Made by a program: the position numbers and the translations under genes. The notes below the pieces were generated by a model. It was not told where the DNA came from. It did not search any database and saw only the letters and a list, made by a program, of their open reading frames with translations. 64,000 bases of DNA. It comes from Nemertoderma westbladi (Eukaryota; Xenacoelomorpha; Nemertodermatida; Nemertodermatidae). The stretch's first letter is position 1. Every line of letters begins with the position of its first letter. The stretch spans positions 62,001 to 126,000 of the forward strand of contig JAUCBJ010006629.1 of NCBI GenBank assembly GCA_032718475.1, written 5' to 3'. This document shows positions 1 through 10,677 of the stretch, in pieces.

Positions 1-522
1 CTGCACAGATGTCAGTGGAGCGGTATCACTATTGGTCTTCGCCCTGGAGTAATGATGATGAAAACATCGCTTTAAATATGTAACGGCCTTACAGAGCCGA
101 TTCCAGGAACTGTAGTGATATATCGCTCTCTGCAGGAGAGGTGAGAGTCCTTGCGAGACGTCTGGTATTCCAGATTTCCAATCCTTCTCTCTGATTTCTA
201 CAACAGACTTGTTTGTGGCTGTGGGTTTCGGATCCAAAGCATCGTCTCCGGAAGTGTGTAGTACAGACAGATCTACCACGGGTTTAAATAACTTCGATTT
301 ACTCGCCCGAGTTTTAGGTTTGACTTTCTCCGCTCCCTTGGCCTGTCTAATCTCTGCCGTGGTAAGATGAGGAGGCCATTCATCCTCTTCTTTGCTTAGG
401 AAGTCGGGTCCACCTAACCAGTCTGGAGTATCTATCAGTTCTTGTGGAGTTGCTCCCCTGGAGGCGATGTCTGCTGGATTAATCGTTCCGGGGCAAGTCT
501 CCATTGATCCATCTTCGTGTGA
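1..522 (-). pseudogene. BEL/Pao pol fragment (end of RNase H region, before integrase), cut by window edge
   Basis: Read on the minus strand, the frame that ends gag continues after one TAG (523-525) as an open frame to the window edge, about 174 codons. It contains NPADIASRG followed by DWLGGPDFL, the hallmark end of the BEL/Pao RNase H region. The complete element in this window has the counterpart NPADITSRG and LHGPDFL. Near the edge it has WNRLCKAVTYL, corresponding to the helix before the integrase zinc domain. The zinc-knuckle region, protease, reverse transcriptase and most of RNase H expected between gag and this point are missing, so a deletion of several kilobases joins gag directly to late pol. 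The integrase, if present, lies left of the window. It cannot support retrotransposition by itself. Confidence 0.85.
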
Positions 523-1461
523 CTAAGTATAATGTCCGTCACATAGCGCACATTTCGGTTTGATATTACTTACCTTATTTTGAGTAACGTTGTGCACACT
601 CATTCTTTCTTCGGGCTTTCTTACCTGAATTATCTTAGGAGACGTAGGAGGAGTTTTTCTTACCTGTTCTCTCCTGTCATTGGTTCGAGACTTGAATCTA
701 CTTATGTCTTTAGGCGTTTTATTGACATAATAAGATCTTTCAGTGTCTTTCCCGCTGTCTTCTTCTTGAGAAGCCTGGCTTTCGCTGTCGTCGGTATAAC
801 ACACTGGTGTTATCTTTCTCCTAGAAACGGGTTTCTCACTTACCTTGTTTTCTGGTGTCCTCTCTCTGGACTGCTTTAGGAGCTGTAATTTCACTTCTCC
901 ATCTAAGAATGACATGAGATCAGCCATGGTAGGGTCTCGTCGTTGTTGTTCCATCATATATAACACTTTCTTATCCCAGCGTGTGCCTACTCCACCCTTA
1001 GGTAAAGTTGAGGCCACAGCTCCAATAACCATAGAACTCTGATATTCATGAGACTTACCTAGCCAATCTAATTGTCTACAGATCTCTTGAATCTCATCGG
1101 AAAACTCTATAATCCCGCTGCTAATGAACTTTCGGGGCGCTACCAATTTTGCATACAAATATTTAGCTATGTTATTCCTATTACCATACCTGATGTTTAG
1201 TGTATCCCAAACTTGTCTTAATCCATCTGGATGTCCAATAAACTTTAACGCCATTAACTTGGGAGATCCTTCCAAGCACTCGATGAGGAATCTAAGTTTC
1301 TCTCCATTAGATAGCACAGAGTTCTGTATGTTATCTTTGTAATATTCATTAAAAGGTAACCATTTCATCTCATCTCCATTGAACTTGACTATCTCTCCCA
1401 CCTTTACCGCTTGACGGGCTTCGGTTCTAGCCATTTGACGCGTAAAGCTTTCTTGGGCCAT
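523..1461 (-). CDS. gag: BEL/Pao Gag protein (DUF1759-type), truncated at the first zinc knuckle
   Basis: A 312-residue ORF with ATG at 1461. Residues about 25-190 have the layout of the BEL/Pao Gag domain known as DUF1759: FNGDEMKWLPF near the start, then EKLRFLIECLEG and VWDTLNIRYGN. The C-terminal third is charged and low complexity (SEKPVSRRK, RKTPPTSPK) and ends CALCDGHYT, which looks like the first half of a zinc knuckle just before the stop. Gag would form the particle and bind element RNA. The stop sits at the junction with displaced pol sequence, so the protein probably lost its C-terminal zinc fingers in the deletion. The ORF carries five sense-strand GGTAAG hexamers, an excess shared with the other BEL element here. 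Confidence 0.85.
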   Translation of the reverse strand: MAQESFTRQMARTEARQAVKVGEIVKFNGDEMKWLPFNEYYKDNIQNSVLSNGEKLRFLIECLEGSPKLMALKFIGHPDGLRQVWDTLNIRYGNRNNIAKYLYAKLVAPRKFISSGIIEFSDEIQEICRQLDWLGKSHEYQSSMVIGAVASTLPKGGVGTRWDKKVLYMMEQQRRDPTMADLMSFLDGEVKLQLLKQSRERTPENKVSEKPVSRRKITPVCYTDDSESQASQEEDSGKDTERSYYVNKTPKDISRFKSRTNDRREQVRKTPPTSPKIIQVRKPEERMSVHNVTQNKVSNIKPKCALCDGHYT

Positions 1462-1545
1462 CGTGTTATTTAATATCGAGTTATCGGTATATAAATTTCT
1501 CGGATTATGATCAGGTCTATAGGGAATATCATTGTCAACAGGTTT

Positions 1546-3912
1546 TTAATTACCCTTAATAGGGTTTACTATAGGAGTTTCTACTTCACTAGGAGTATAG
1601 ATGCGTGTAGGCTCCACACCTTGCGCATGAAATACTTCAGACCTAACAGGTTGACACATTGTTACAGGGGGTGGTGGTATACCCTTTTGTGTATTTACTA
1701 ATTTATCGCGTTCTAACGCAATACTTTGCTGCACTTCTTGCAACTCTAACCTACTTTCCCTTACTGTTCCCTTAAACTGATGAATAGTTCCTTCCATCTC
1801 CCGGACCTGCTGAGAGGAGCACTCGCGGTGTTCCCTCAACTGTCCGAGCAGGAGACCCATCTCCCGTCGTCCCTCTGCTACCCACTCGACCGCCGAAGCG
1901 GGAGTCGCCAACATAGTAGCGGGCGAGCGAGAGACGACGGGCAATAAATTCTTGATATCTTGCTCGGCGTCCAGGACGGGTTCGGACTCGTGAACAGTCC
2001 TACTGGGCACAGGTAGTTTAGAACTGTGCAAAGGGAATTTAGAGGTAGGTTCTGGGAGTACAGGTGTCTCTATCACCGAAGGGGTGGCTTCGAGAACAGG
2101 CCTAATTATTTCAGGCTCATCTACTATAGTAGGGAGTCTTTCTATTTTAATTATTTGGTCTGTGGGTTCTGTACTACCTAAGTCTGTGTTAGTTAGTTGC
2201 CTTCTAACAGCTGGGGGCAAATTAGGCAATTTCTGACGGTGGGACATTCTTCTACGTCTACTTAGACGAGATCTATTTCCTCCGCCATCAGGATCGGTGG
2301 TATCGCCTTCATCAGATGATGTATATCCCTGTCTTTTGGGAGTAGATCGACTCATCATCTGCATTTGACTAGCTGTTAACTGTTTATTTATGCAGTCTTG
2401 ATTCTCTTGAATATTTTCCAACTCTAGTTGGGTGGTCTCTTCAGATGCTCTTCGTTCTGCTTCTGCCACTGCTATCTTTCTTTCCGCTTCTGCTGCTGCC
2501 GCTTTTGCCTCTGCCGCTGCCGCTTTCCTTTCCGCTTCTACTGCTGCAGCTGCCGCTTTCCTTTCCGCTTCTACTGCTGCAGCTGCCGCTTTTGCCTCTG
2601 CCGCTGCTGCTTTCCTTTCCGCTTCCACTGCTGCAGCTGCCGCTTTTGCCTCTGCCGCTGCCGCTTTTACCTCTGCTGCTGCCTCTGCCGCCTTTCTTTC
2701 CGCTTCTGCCGCTGCCATTGCCGCTGCTGTTGTCTTTCTGTCTTCTATACGTTTTTTCTTTACTTGTTCTTCTTGGACTCTAGCGATGCGGAGGCGTTCA
2801 TCATATTTAGCTTGGTTCGCAGCTATAACATCCGCATCGATTGCGTCCAACACAAGCTTGGCTCCTTCACTATTAGGGCTAAGTCCAGACAGCCGTCTCC
2901 TCAACTCTTCGTCACCTACAAATCGTTGATAGTCTGACAGATAGATGTCAATAGCATCCCTCTTATGCGGTTTCTCAGCTGTCACTTCACTTTCCACTTG
3001 GGAAAAGGTAGCGTCTGTTGATTCTCCATGGGTTGAGCGCTCAGCCAGCCGAGCTGTCCACTGGGCCATTCCTTGAACTTGGAGACTCACCCGCTGAAAC
3101 CAAGTCTTTACGGCAATTTGCAACGACGTGTCTTGTCTTCTTTTTGAAGCCTCCTCAAAGGCCGATAAGATTAGTCTGATTCTTAGAATTCTTTCTCTAA
3201 CTTGATAAAGCAGCTCTCCCTGCTCTTGAGGTCCTTGTGGTTGTCGAAACAGTTGTTCCTCTAATCGCTCCATAGAGCTGAAGAATCCCTGTACGTATCC
3301 TGCTGCTGACCTCTTCCACACAGCTGGATCGCTGGTTTCTTTTGTCACTCCCATCCTGTGTATGTCTTCCCAGGCAGCTTCCGATAAGTCAAACGGTAGT
3401 CCGGGTCCGGGGAAGTTCCATTGCGACTCGACAATAGACTTCAGTTCTTCCCTTGTATATCCGGCATAACTATCCTTGGTCAATCGCTTACTTCTCGCCC
3501 CATCAATCTGGTGTTCCTCCACCGCAATCAATACCCTAGTGAGTACGGCTGCAGGAAGGATGAGAAGGGGATCCGAATAAACAGCATCTGCCATCTTTGC
3601 TCCGCACTCGGGTGTCAGCTCTACAGTATCCGCACTACTGGAGCTGTTGGGCCGCTGAGAAATAAGTTCTCGGCTCGAGTGTTGCTGCTGTTTAACAGCT
3701 ACTTCTTGGTCCCGCTTGACTTGAGCCCGAGTGCCTATGATAGACCTACGGTGTTTGACTAGCCTAGGGTCTGATACTACTACTGGGGGAATGACCTTTC
3801 TTACAGTAGCAGGTGAATTGAACTTCGGTCTCACACGTTCCACACTCCTGTCTGGGTCACAGATGGTTGTATCTAGGAGACTGTCTGACAGGTTTTGCTT
3901 TGTGTCAGACAT
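1546..3912 (-). CDS. Coiled-coil ORF1 upstream of gag in a BEL/Pao element
   Basis: A 788-residue ORF with ATG at 3912. It lies 84 bp upstream of gag on the same strand, so it is the first ORF of this element. The N-terminal 120 residues are basic and Ser/Pro-rich. The middle (about 75-330) is helical. Residues about 390-500 are a long run of Ala/Glu/Lys/Arg heptads built from repeats such as AERKAAAAEAK, predicted as a single alpha-helix or coiled coil. The tail is Pro/Thr/Ser-rich. I recognise no enzymatic motif. The 20-kb BEL element at 33026-53076 has an ORF of almost the same length (795 residues), layout and position, so an extra coiled-coil protein before gag seems to be a trait of this lineage. 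An assembly or RNA-chaperone role is a guess. Confidence 0.75.
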   Translation of the reverse strand: MSDTKQNLSDSLLDTTICDPDRSVERVRPKFNSPATVRKVIPPVVVSDPRLVKHRRSIIGTRAQVKRDQEVAVKQQQHSSRELISQRPNSSSSADTVELTPECGAKMADAVYSDPLLILPAAVLTRVLIAVEEHQIDGARSKRLTKDSYAGYTREELKSIVESQWNFPGPGLPFDLSEAAWEDIHRMGVTKETSDPAVWKRSAAGYVQGFFSSMERLEEQLFRQPQGPQEQGELLYQVRERILRIRLILSAFEEASKRRQDTSLQIAVKTWFQRVSLQVQGMAQWTARLAERSTHGESTDATFSQVESEVTAEKPHKRDAIDIYLSDYQRFVGDEELRRRLSGLSPNSEGAKLVLDAIDADVIAANQAKYDERLRIARVQEEQVKKKRIEDRKTTAAAMAAAEAERKAAEAAAEVKAAAAEAKAAAAAVEAERKAAAAEAKAAAAAVEAERKAAAAAVEAERKAAAAEAKAAAAEAERKIAVAEAERRASEETTQLELENIQENQDCINKQLTASQMQMMSRSTPKRQGYTSSDEGDTTDPDGGGNRSRLSRRRRMSHRQKLPNLPPAVRRQLTNTDLGSTEPTDQIIKIERLPTIVDEPEIIRPVLEATPSVIETPVLPEPTSKFPLHSSKLPVPSRTVHESEPVLDAEQDIKNLLPVVSRSPATMLATPASAVEWVAEGRREMGLLLGQLREHRECSSQQVREMEGTIHQFKGTVRESRLELQEVQQSIALERDKLVNTQKGIPPPPVTMCQPVRSEVFHAQGVEPTRIYTPSEVETPIVNPIKGN

Positions 3913-5244
3913 GTTTGTTTGTACAGTTGAATACCTACTGCTATATTACAGTTAAAGCAAGTTTAGTAATTCAGTATCACCGTTAGCCTAGTAATTAATT
4001 ACCGATATCGTTACTCTATGTAACGTGATATATATACAATATATTAGAGTACCGGTATATACTTATAGTATATATAAGTATTATTACAGACTAGGTTTGT
4101 CACAGAATACCGGTATATAATTTCAGCACAAATATATATAAATATATAATAGGCCTATCGTGAATACCGGTATACAGCTTACACTTATAGTATATATAAG
4201 TATAATTATGGACTAGAATTAATTACAGAATACCGGTATAATTTCAGCCTAAATTTGTAGAAATAAATATAATAAGCCTATTGTAAATACCGGTATGTCA
4301 ATTATTTTAGAATAATTGAATTTCTGACTTTTAGGGGTTACTTGGTTAATTTACTTTACTTGATTACCGTTATTTAAGCAGTAGTCCAACTGACATTAAG
4401 ACCTAATTGTTGTAAAACAGGCCTACTATTTTATAAATCGGTTTGAGTTGATTTATAATATATATATATACCCGTTTAATGGGTTTTGTCAATATTTGAA
4501 ATAAATGTTATTATTTCTGGGAAGGAGTCACTGCACAGAAGCTGTACGCTCTCAGTGAAGTGCTACTTGTTGGACACTAAAACAAATAATTATAATTTAC
4601 CTAAGTTACTTAATACTACAAATTACGTACAATTCGGGGTGAGATTACAATCTCTAAATAAACACAAAAATTATACGTACGAATTTTTAGGGTAATTTTA
4701 CAAGAAGTCTACAAACCAGCCTAACAAAGGGTTAGAATATCTGGTTATTACAAACAGACAGGATACTACGGTATTTGAAAATAACAAAGCAGTAGTAAAT
4801 ATACTGCGTTGTCCAGATAGGAAAAATACCACCGTCTGACGACTTATAGCCGTAGCGCTATAAGTACTACGTTATGTTTCACGGAGTGTTCCTACCTGGA
4901 AGTTAATTACCGCGGTCTACCAGAACCAACGTGCCTATTAACCACTTTACAACACAAATATACTGCCTACACACTAATTACCTTCGGAAAGTATTGTACA
5001 CTAAACCCTAAATTAGGTACAAGTACTTATACAACAAATAATCAGCAGTTAGAAATACTTGTACAGCTAAAAGAACCACGGTATCTGCTGGAGTGACCGG
5101 GGCACAAAATCACCAGTCTTTACCTATGCCAAGCACCCCTGATGTAGTACCGGGGTTAATTTAACTGTAACGGTATGTACAACAAGCACAATTACTGTAG
5201 GAATAAACTTGGGGTTGTGAATGTTGCGAATAATCGCATAAACT
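3913..5244. other. Noncoding leader of the left BEL element, possibly reaching into its LTR
   Basis: No convincing gene. Because the element reads right to left, this should be its 5' leader and may include its 5' LTR. The partner LTR lies left of the window, so no boundary can be drawn. The stretch is AT-rich with many ACCGGTATA motifs. Confidence 0.45.
4056..4300. repeat. Two tandem copies of a ~122-bp AT-rich unit
   Basis: The palindromic stretch ACTTATAGTATATATAAGTAT occurs at about 4058 and again at about 4180, each followed by an ACCGGTATA box and related sequence ending near AGGCCTAT or AGCCTATT. Period is about 122 bp. Confidence 0.7.
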
Positions 5245-5826
5245 CTGAATAATAAATATTACGCTACGCGTACAGACTACTCAAACAAAATACAGACCAA
5301 ACGCTGACAGACTACTATCAAGCCCAAACAAACTACAGTATATGCAGACTCCGAAACGGTTAGTTAGTATGCGTTCTAACCGAGTAGTACGACTTATTCT
5401 TTCAGGGGGATTGACCTCACAACACTGGAAGCCCCTACGTTCCTAACTAGTACTTTATCGGACATACACTCTACACACACCGCAATCTCTTCAGACCTAA
5501 CAACAGCCAGACAACAATCCAGCCTACAAATTATCTAAATAAGAAATATTACGCTACCTGTACAGACTACACAAACAAAATACAGACCAAACGCTGGCAG
5601 ACTACTATCAAGTCTAAACAAACTACAGTATATGCAGACTCCGAAATGGTTAGTTAGTATGCGTTCTAACCGAGTAGTACGACTTATTCTTTCGAGGGGA
5701 TTTACCTCACAGCACTGGAAGCCCCTACGTTCCTAACTAGTACTTTATCGGACATACACTCTACACACACCACAATCTCTTCAGACCTAACAACAGCCAG
5801 ACAACAATCCAGCCTACAAATTATCT
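5245..5826. repeat. Tandem duplication of a ~290-bp unit
   Basis: The block starting ATATTACGCTAC at about 5255 recurs at about 5545 and stays alignable to the shared end AGCCTACAAATTATCT. Only a handful of substitutions separate the copies. No ORF. It lies in the presumed leader or LTR of the left BEL element. Confidence 0.85.
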
Positions 5827-7740
5827 GTACAATCTGAGCAGGCTTACACGTCTTCTGCTCAATATTAACCTACAAATAAATAAAACTGACAGAAATAAGT
5901 AAAATCTCAATAAAAAACCAGGTCGGCCGTCCCTGATTAAATATTAAGGCCTACCGGTATATAATTCTCAAAATCGAATAATACTGCTGTACCTGTACTG
6001 CTGTAAGTACCGGTCTGGGTGGTTAGGTAGTCAGGCCTACTGGGTACCGGTTGACCAGTACTTCAGCTTTATTGCCTACTGCAATACAGAAGCAATAACC
6101 GTTATTGTTCGCGCTTTCAGACCTTTAGCAGTTTAACCTGCCAAATCTATATGTCTTCTAGGTTATAAATCGACTTTAGCCTATGACGAGTATTTGTTAC
6201 ACTACATTAGCCGAAGCCAGTCTATGCGCGACCATTCACCCGCTGGATATACCCGGGAGACTGGATTCGGAAGCTTTGACCTTATTGCGGTGTAGGCCTA
6301 CTGTATTATTCGACTGATTGTTAATATATAATCTCTGACCAATATTATTCACTTTCTGGAAATATTAACAGTTCCTTTAGGACGTGGCGCTCTAAATATG
6401 TAAACAGAGTTATGACTTACACTAGACACAATGGGATGGCTATGGATTCACGTATAAAGCGCATTCTTTAGGAGATGCTTCGTTATCAGTCACAATCATG
6501 CACACTACCGCACAATGCTGCACACCGATCTGCCGACCTTCACTAAATTTAGTCACATATAAAGAGAACAACGACTGACTCATGTAGTGCCTATGAAATA
6601 GCATTAGATTCACTCCAAAACCAATATAATGTAAGTCGCAATTGTTATATGTAACAGGTCTCTCACCTTCAGTATATCAAGAAGATTGGGGGTTTTATAA
6701 TTATTTATCGATATTGTCCCATATAATAATCTTCCATCAACTGATATAATTAATAAGAATAACCGACAGTAAATAGCAGTAAAAATGCGGTGTTTGTAGT
6801 TGACAATATGATTTGCATTGATAAGATTAGGATATGTTAGTTAGTTAGAATTGAATTGATAACGGTTATACGTTTCTATGACCAAAGCCTACTAATGTTT
6901 GGCTAAAGCCTGAAAAACACAGAAATTCCAAAGCCGGTCTTCTGGCATCAGGAAAAAATGTAAACATAAACAGTAATGCATTGCGCGATTTCCCGGAGGT
7001 TTCTGTACAAATAACAGGAGAATCGCTCTGATTGGTTGTCCGAACAAAGAAACAAAGGAAAAGCTACACGTGTACATATCAGCTGTTAGCCGTCGTCATA
7101 GTAACTACACTGTGTCAAGAGGATTTTAGCGTATTGCGACATAAAATTGCTAGTTATGTCCGCTAAAGTACACATACAGAAGAAATGGCTTTTTATGTTC
7201 ACTAAAACACCGGTACAGTAAGGAAACGGCTTTTTATGTCCGTTAAACCAACTACAGAGTACTTTGCGGGGAAAATAACCAGCTTATTCCGCAAAAGCTT
7301 TTACAGGTAATGAAAAAACAAGATGGTGAGTTTTAAACGCTCAGCTAAATAACAATTAATGTTCTAGAATAAAGACAACAAAACATCAGAATTATAGCGA
7401 TTTACGTCTCTGAATTTATACACATTAGTATTTTGATAATATATTTACAAATTGTTTATTAAATTTAAAACGGTTTTCAGATTCGGAGTATACAGACGAA
7501 GGCGCTTCGAATGATATCTAGATTACATTTCAAAGACGTAAAATAAAGTCTACGGAGGTGGTTAAACATTGCTAAATAGACATATTTTAAGGGATTGTTG
7601 TATGGAAATAACTGAGAAATTAAAAAATCTGGCCAGGCCACCAGTAAGAAAAGGTGTCGATCTATCATCACACCAAATTTCGTAGCATTTTATTGAAATT
7701 TGAAAATAATTAGTGGGGGGGGGGGGGGGGCTCCTTTTAT
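5827..7740. other. Noncoding AT-rich DNA
   Basis: No supportable gene; the open frames are short and unconserved in appearance. Segments near 7150 and 7230 repeat a theme (GGCTTTTTATGT followed by CCGCTAAA or CCGTTAAA). The stretch ends in a G16 homopolymer at 7715-7730 next to the first hairpin cluster. Confidence 0.5.
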
Positions 7741-7899
7741 TCGGTCCCGGACAATTCGGTCGCGGACAATTCGCTCCCGGACAATTCGGTCCCGGTCAAT
7801 TCGGTCCCAAAACACAAAATTAATGGGACCGAATTGTCCAGGAGCGAATTGCCCAGGACCGAATTGTCCGGACCGAATGGTCCGGGACCGAATTGTCCT
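7741..7899. repeat. Large inverted repeat of five-plus-five GGACAATTCGGTCCC units
   Basis: About five direct copies of GGACAATTCGGTCCC are followed by an AT-rich spacer (ACACAAAATTAAT) and about five copies of the reverse complement, ending TCCTGCTTCC. Units vary by single bases. The whole can fold into one long hairpin. The same unit recurs at 9454-9529, 13132-13193 and 20790-20850. Confidence 0.9.
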
Positions 7900-7905
7900 G
7901 CTTCC

Positions 7906-9330
7906 GTGGGAGACTGAGTAGAAAGTACGGATATGTGGTGGGTGTGGGAGATGGAGTGGGAAGTACATGAGGATCTGTGGACGGTGTGGGAGACGGAGTG
8001 GGAAGTACAGGAGGATTTGTGGAGGGTGTAGGAGACGGAGTGGGAAGTACAGGGGGATCTGTGGAGGGTGTGGGAGGCGGAGTGGGAAGTACAGGATGAT
8101 CTGTGGAGGGTATGGGAGACGGAGTGGGAAGTACAGGAGGATCTGTGGAGGGTGTGGGAGGCGGAGTGGGAAGTACAGGAGGATCTGTGGAGGGTGTAGG
8201 AGACGGAGTGGGAAGTACAGGAGGATCTGTGGAGGGTGTGGGAGACGGAGTGGGAAGTACAGGAGGATCTGTGTAGGGTGTGGGAGGTGGAGTGGGAAGT
8301 ACAGGAGGATCTGTGGAGGGTGTGGGAGACGGAGTGGGAAGTATGGGGGGATCTATGGAGGGTGTGGGAGACGGAGTGGGAAGTACAGGAGGATCTGTGA
8401 AGGGTGTGGGAGGTGGAGTGGGAAGTACAGGCGGATCTCTGGAGGGTGTGGGAGACGGAGTGGGAAGTATGGGGGATCTGTGGAGGGTGTAGGAGACGGA
8501 GTGGGATGTATGGGGTGATCTGTGGTGTGGAGGGTGTGGGAGACGGAGTGGGAAGTATGGGGGGATCTGTGGAGGGTGTGGGAGACGGAGTGGGAAGTAC
8601 AGGAGGATCTGTGGAGGGTGTGGGAGGTGGAGTGGGAAGTACAGGAGGATCTCTGGAGGGTGTGGGAGACGGAGTGGGAAGTATGGGGGGATATGTGGAG
8701 GGTGTGGGAGACGGAGTGGGAAGTACAGGAGGATCTGTGGAGGGTGTGGGAGGTGGAGTGGGAAGTACAGGATGATCTCTGGAGGGTGTGGGAGACGGAG
8801 TGGGAAGTATGGGGGGATCTGTGGAGGGTGTGGGAGACGGAGTGGGAAGTACAGGAGGATCTGTGGAGGGTGTGGGAGGTGGAGTGGGAAGTACAGGAGG
8901 TTCTCTGGAGGGTGTGGGAGACGGAGTGGGAAGTATGGGGGGATCTGTGGAGGGTGTAGGAGACGGAGTGGGATGTATGGGGTGATCTGTGGTGTGGAGG
9001 GTGTGGGAGACGGAGTGGGAAGTACAGGAGGATCTGTGGAGAGAGTGGGAGACGAAGTGGGAAGTACAGGATGATCTGTGGACGGTATGGGAGACAGAGT
9101 GGGAAATACAGGAGGATCTGTGGAGGGTGTGGGATACGGAGTGGGAGGTATGGGGTGATCTGTGGTGTGGATGGTGTGAGAGACGGAGTGGGAAGTACAA
9201 TAGGATCTGTGCAGGGTGTGGGAGACGGAGTATGAAGTACAGGAGGATCTGTGGAGGGTGTGGGAGGCGAAGTGGGAAGTATGGGGGGATCTGTGGAGGG
9301 TGTAGGAGACGGAGTGGGAAGTACAGGAGG
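7906..9330. repeat. 42-bp minisatellite, array 1 (about 34 units)
   Basis: Tandem copies of a 42-bp G-rich unit (plus strand, beginning GGATCTGTGGAGGGTGTGGG). Because 42 is 14 codons and the consensus lacks stops, several frames stay open over long distances. On the minus strand one frame reads as repeats of [13 protein letters not shown] treat it as satellite, not a gene, because unrelated frames are equally open and indels are tolerated. Confidence 0.95.
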
Positions 9331-10060
9331 CATTTTGCAGATAAAAAGTGAATTTTAAAATGAATAACTAGTAAAAAAACACAAGTTACCGTATAAAAAT
9401 ATATACTAAGGTTGAGAACATTCACCATTATAGTACCAATTTAATTTGGTTCAGGACAATTCGGTCCCGGACAATTCGGTCCCATAACATAAAATAAATG
9501 GGACCGAATTGTCCGGGACCGAATTGTCCTGCTTCCATTTTTACATGTAGTTATAAAGTTGGAAACAATTTATTTTAATAACAAATTTAAATACTTATAA
9601 AATTGTACTTTTATAGCTAATAGGAATAGAACAGTTGTTAACAATAAAACAGGGGTAATATTGAAGGGGAACTTTTACATAGCCCGATGTGTGAGGCGTT
9701 TTTTTTTTTTTAATTTTGCAGCATTTTTTCAATAAATTTTTTAGAGATTTTAAATGGTAGCTGCTGTAGAACAATTATAATATTATGTTAAAATAAAATA
9801 AAACAAGTCGGCAATTGAATCAAATAATATAATATAATAATTTGATAATATTTTTTTAAATGTTCAAGAAAAATGTCAGCTATTTGTTATTGAAAAAATT
9901 ATGTTCTAGAACAAATATTTAATAATAAATTTAGTTATAAATTAATAAATAATTTTTTTCCCGAGAAAAAAACAAGGCTTGTATTAAAATAAACCATAAA
10001 CCTCTAAAATGCGAGAAATAAGTTGTCACAAGTAATTGAACTATTGAAAAGATTTTCAAA
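9331..10060. repeat. Duplicated tail following minisatellite array 1
   Basis: From TTTTGCAGATAAAAAGTGAA onward this matches 20665-22440 nearly base for base, apart from a ~1-kb block present only in the second copy. The shared part ends around AGTTGTCACAAG and the following TTGAACTATTGAAA. It includes a hairpin cluster at 9454-9529. No gene. Confidence 0.9.
9454..9529. repeat. Hairpin cluster: two-plus-two GGACAATTCGGTCCC units
   Basis: Two direct units, an AT-rich loop (ATAACATAAAATAAAT), then two inverted units and TCCTGCTTCC. Confidence 0.9.
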
Positions 10061-10530
10061 ATTTCGTGCTGGCACCAAATTTTGCACACAGCACCGAAAA
10101 ATACCATTTAGATACGCCTGGTGCAACTCGTATACAGTATATTCTATCGAAACCAGAAACACAAAAAACCCCTATTGCGTAAAAAACAAAATTGCAACAA
10201 AAAAGCAAAATTGGTAACAGTTGGCAAATTAGCGTGTTTCAGTACTATAGTCAGTGAAGTGAGTGTGAGAGATTAATTATACATTCCTAAAGAATGTAAA
10301 GATTGTGACGTTCCATAGTAATTTTTATTTTTTATTTATTAATTTTTTTTGTTTGTACTAAATCTAAAACTAAAACTAAAAGATTAAAATTGTACATAAA
10401 ATTAAACATATAGCTGCACCAATCCAACATCCCACCACCAATCAGAACAATACAATTAAGACAAACCAATTAAACATACAGTTAAAAATGGTGCACCGTG
10501 GATTAATACCGGTCTGCGAGGTCATTCCCC
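10061..10530. other. Noncoding DNA
   Basis: AT-rich, no recognisable gene or element. Confidence 0.4.
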
Positions 10531-10677
10531 CGCAGACCCGCACCATCTCCAAAGCCCAGCGCCCTCCAGGGACGCCGGCCACCACGCAGACAGAGGGAGT
10601 TAGAGCGGAGAAGCGCGAACTGAAGCCGCCTCCGAACTCCCCCGAGAACGCAGGCTAGGCCACGTCCCCGCATCCCC
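10531..10677 (-). repeat. GC-rich ~150-bp segment, copy 1 (SINE- or LINE-tail-like)
   Basis: The minus strand from GGGATGCGGGG to GGTCTGCGG is clearly related (roughly 70 percent by eye) to the plus strand at 28586-28742. Both are much more GC-rich than their surroundings and, in one frame, share the peptide QFALLRSNSLCLRGGRR. The similarity seems to stop at both ends, as expected of a dispersed repeat. The family is not identified. Confidence 0.7.

Noticed and set aside
2428-2937. Cys/Phe-rich and Ala/Ser-rich plus-strand ORFs
   Set aside because: Antisense shadows of the Ala/Glu/Lys repeat in the coiled-coil ORF.
7737-9428. 563-codon minus-strand ORF across array 1
   Set aside because: Same minisatellite joined to the hairpin units; its C-terminus is just translated GGACAATTCGGTCCC repeats.
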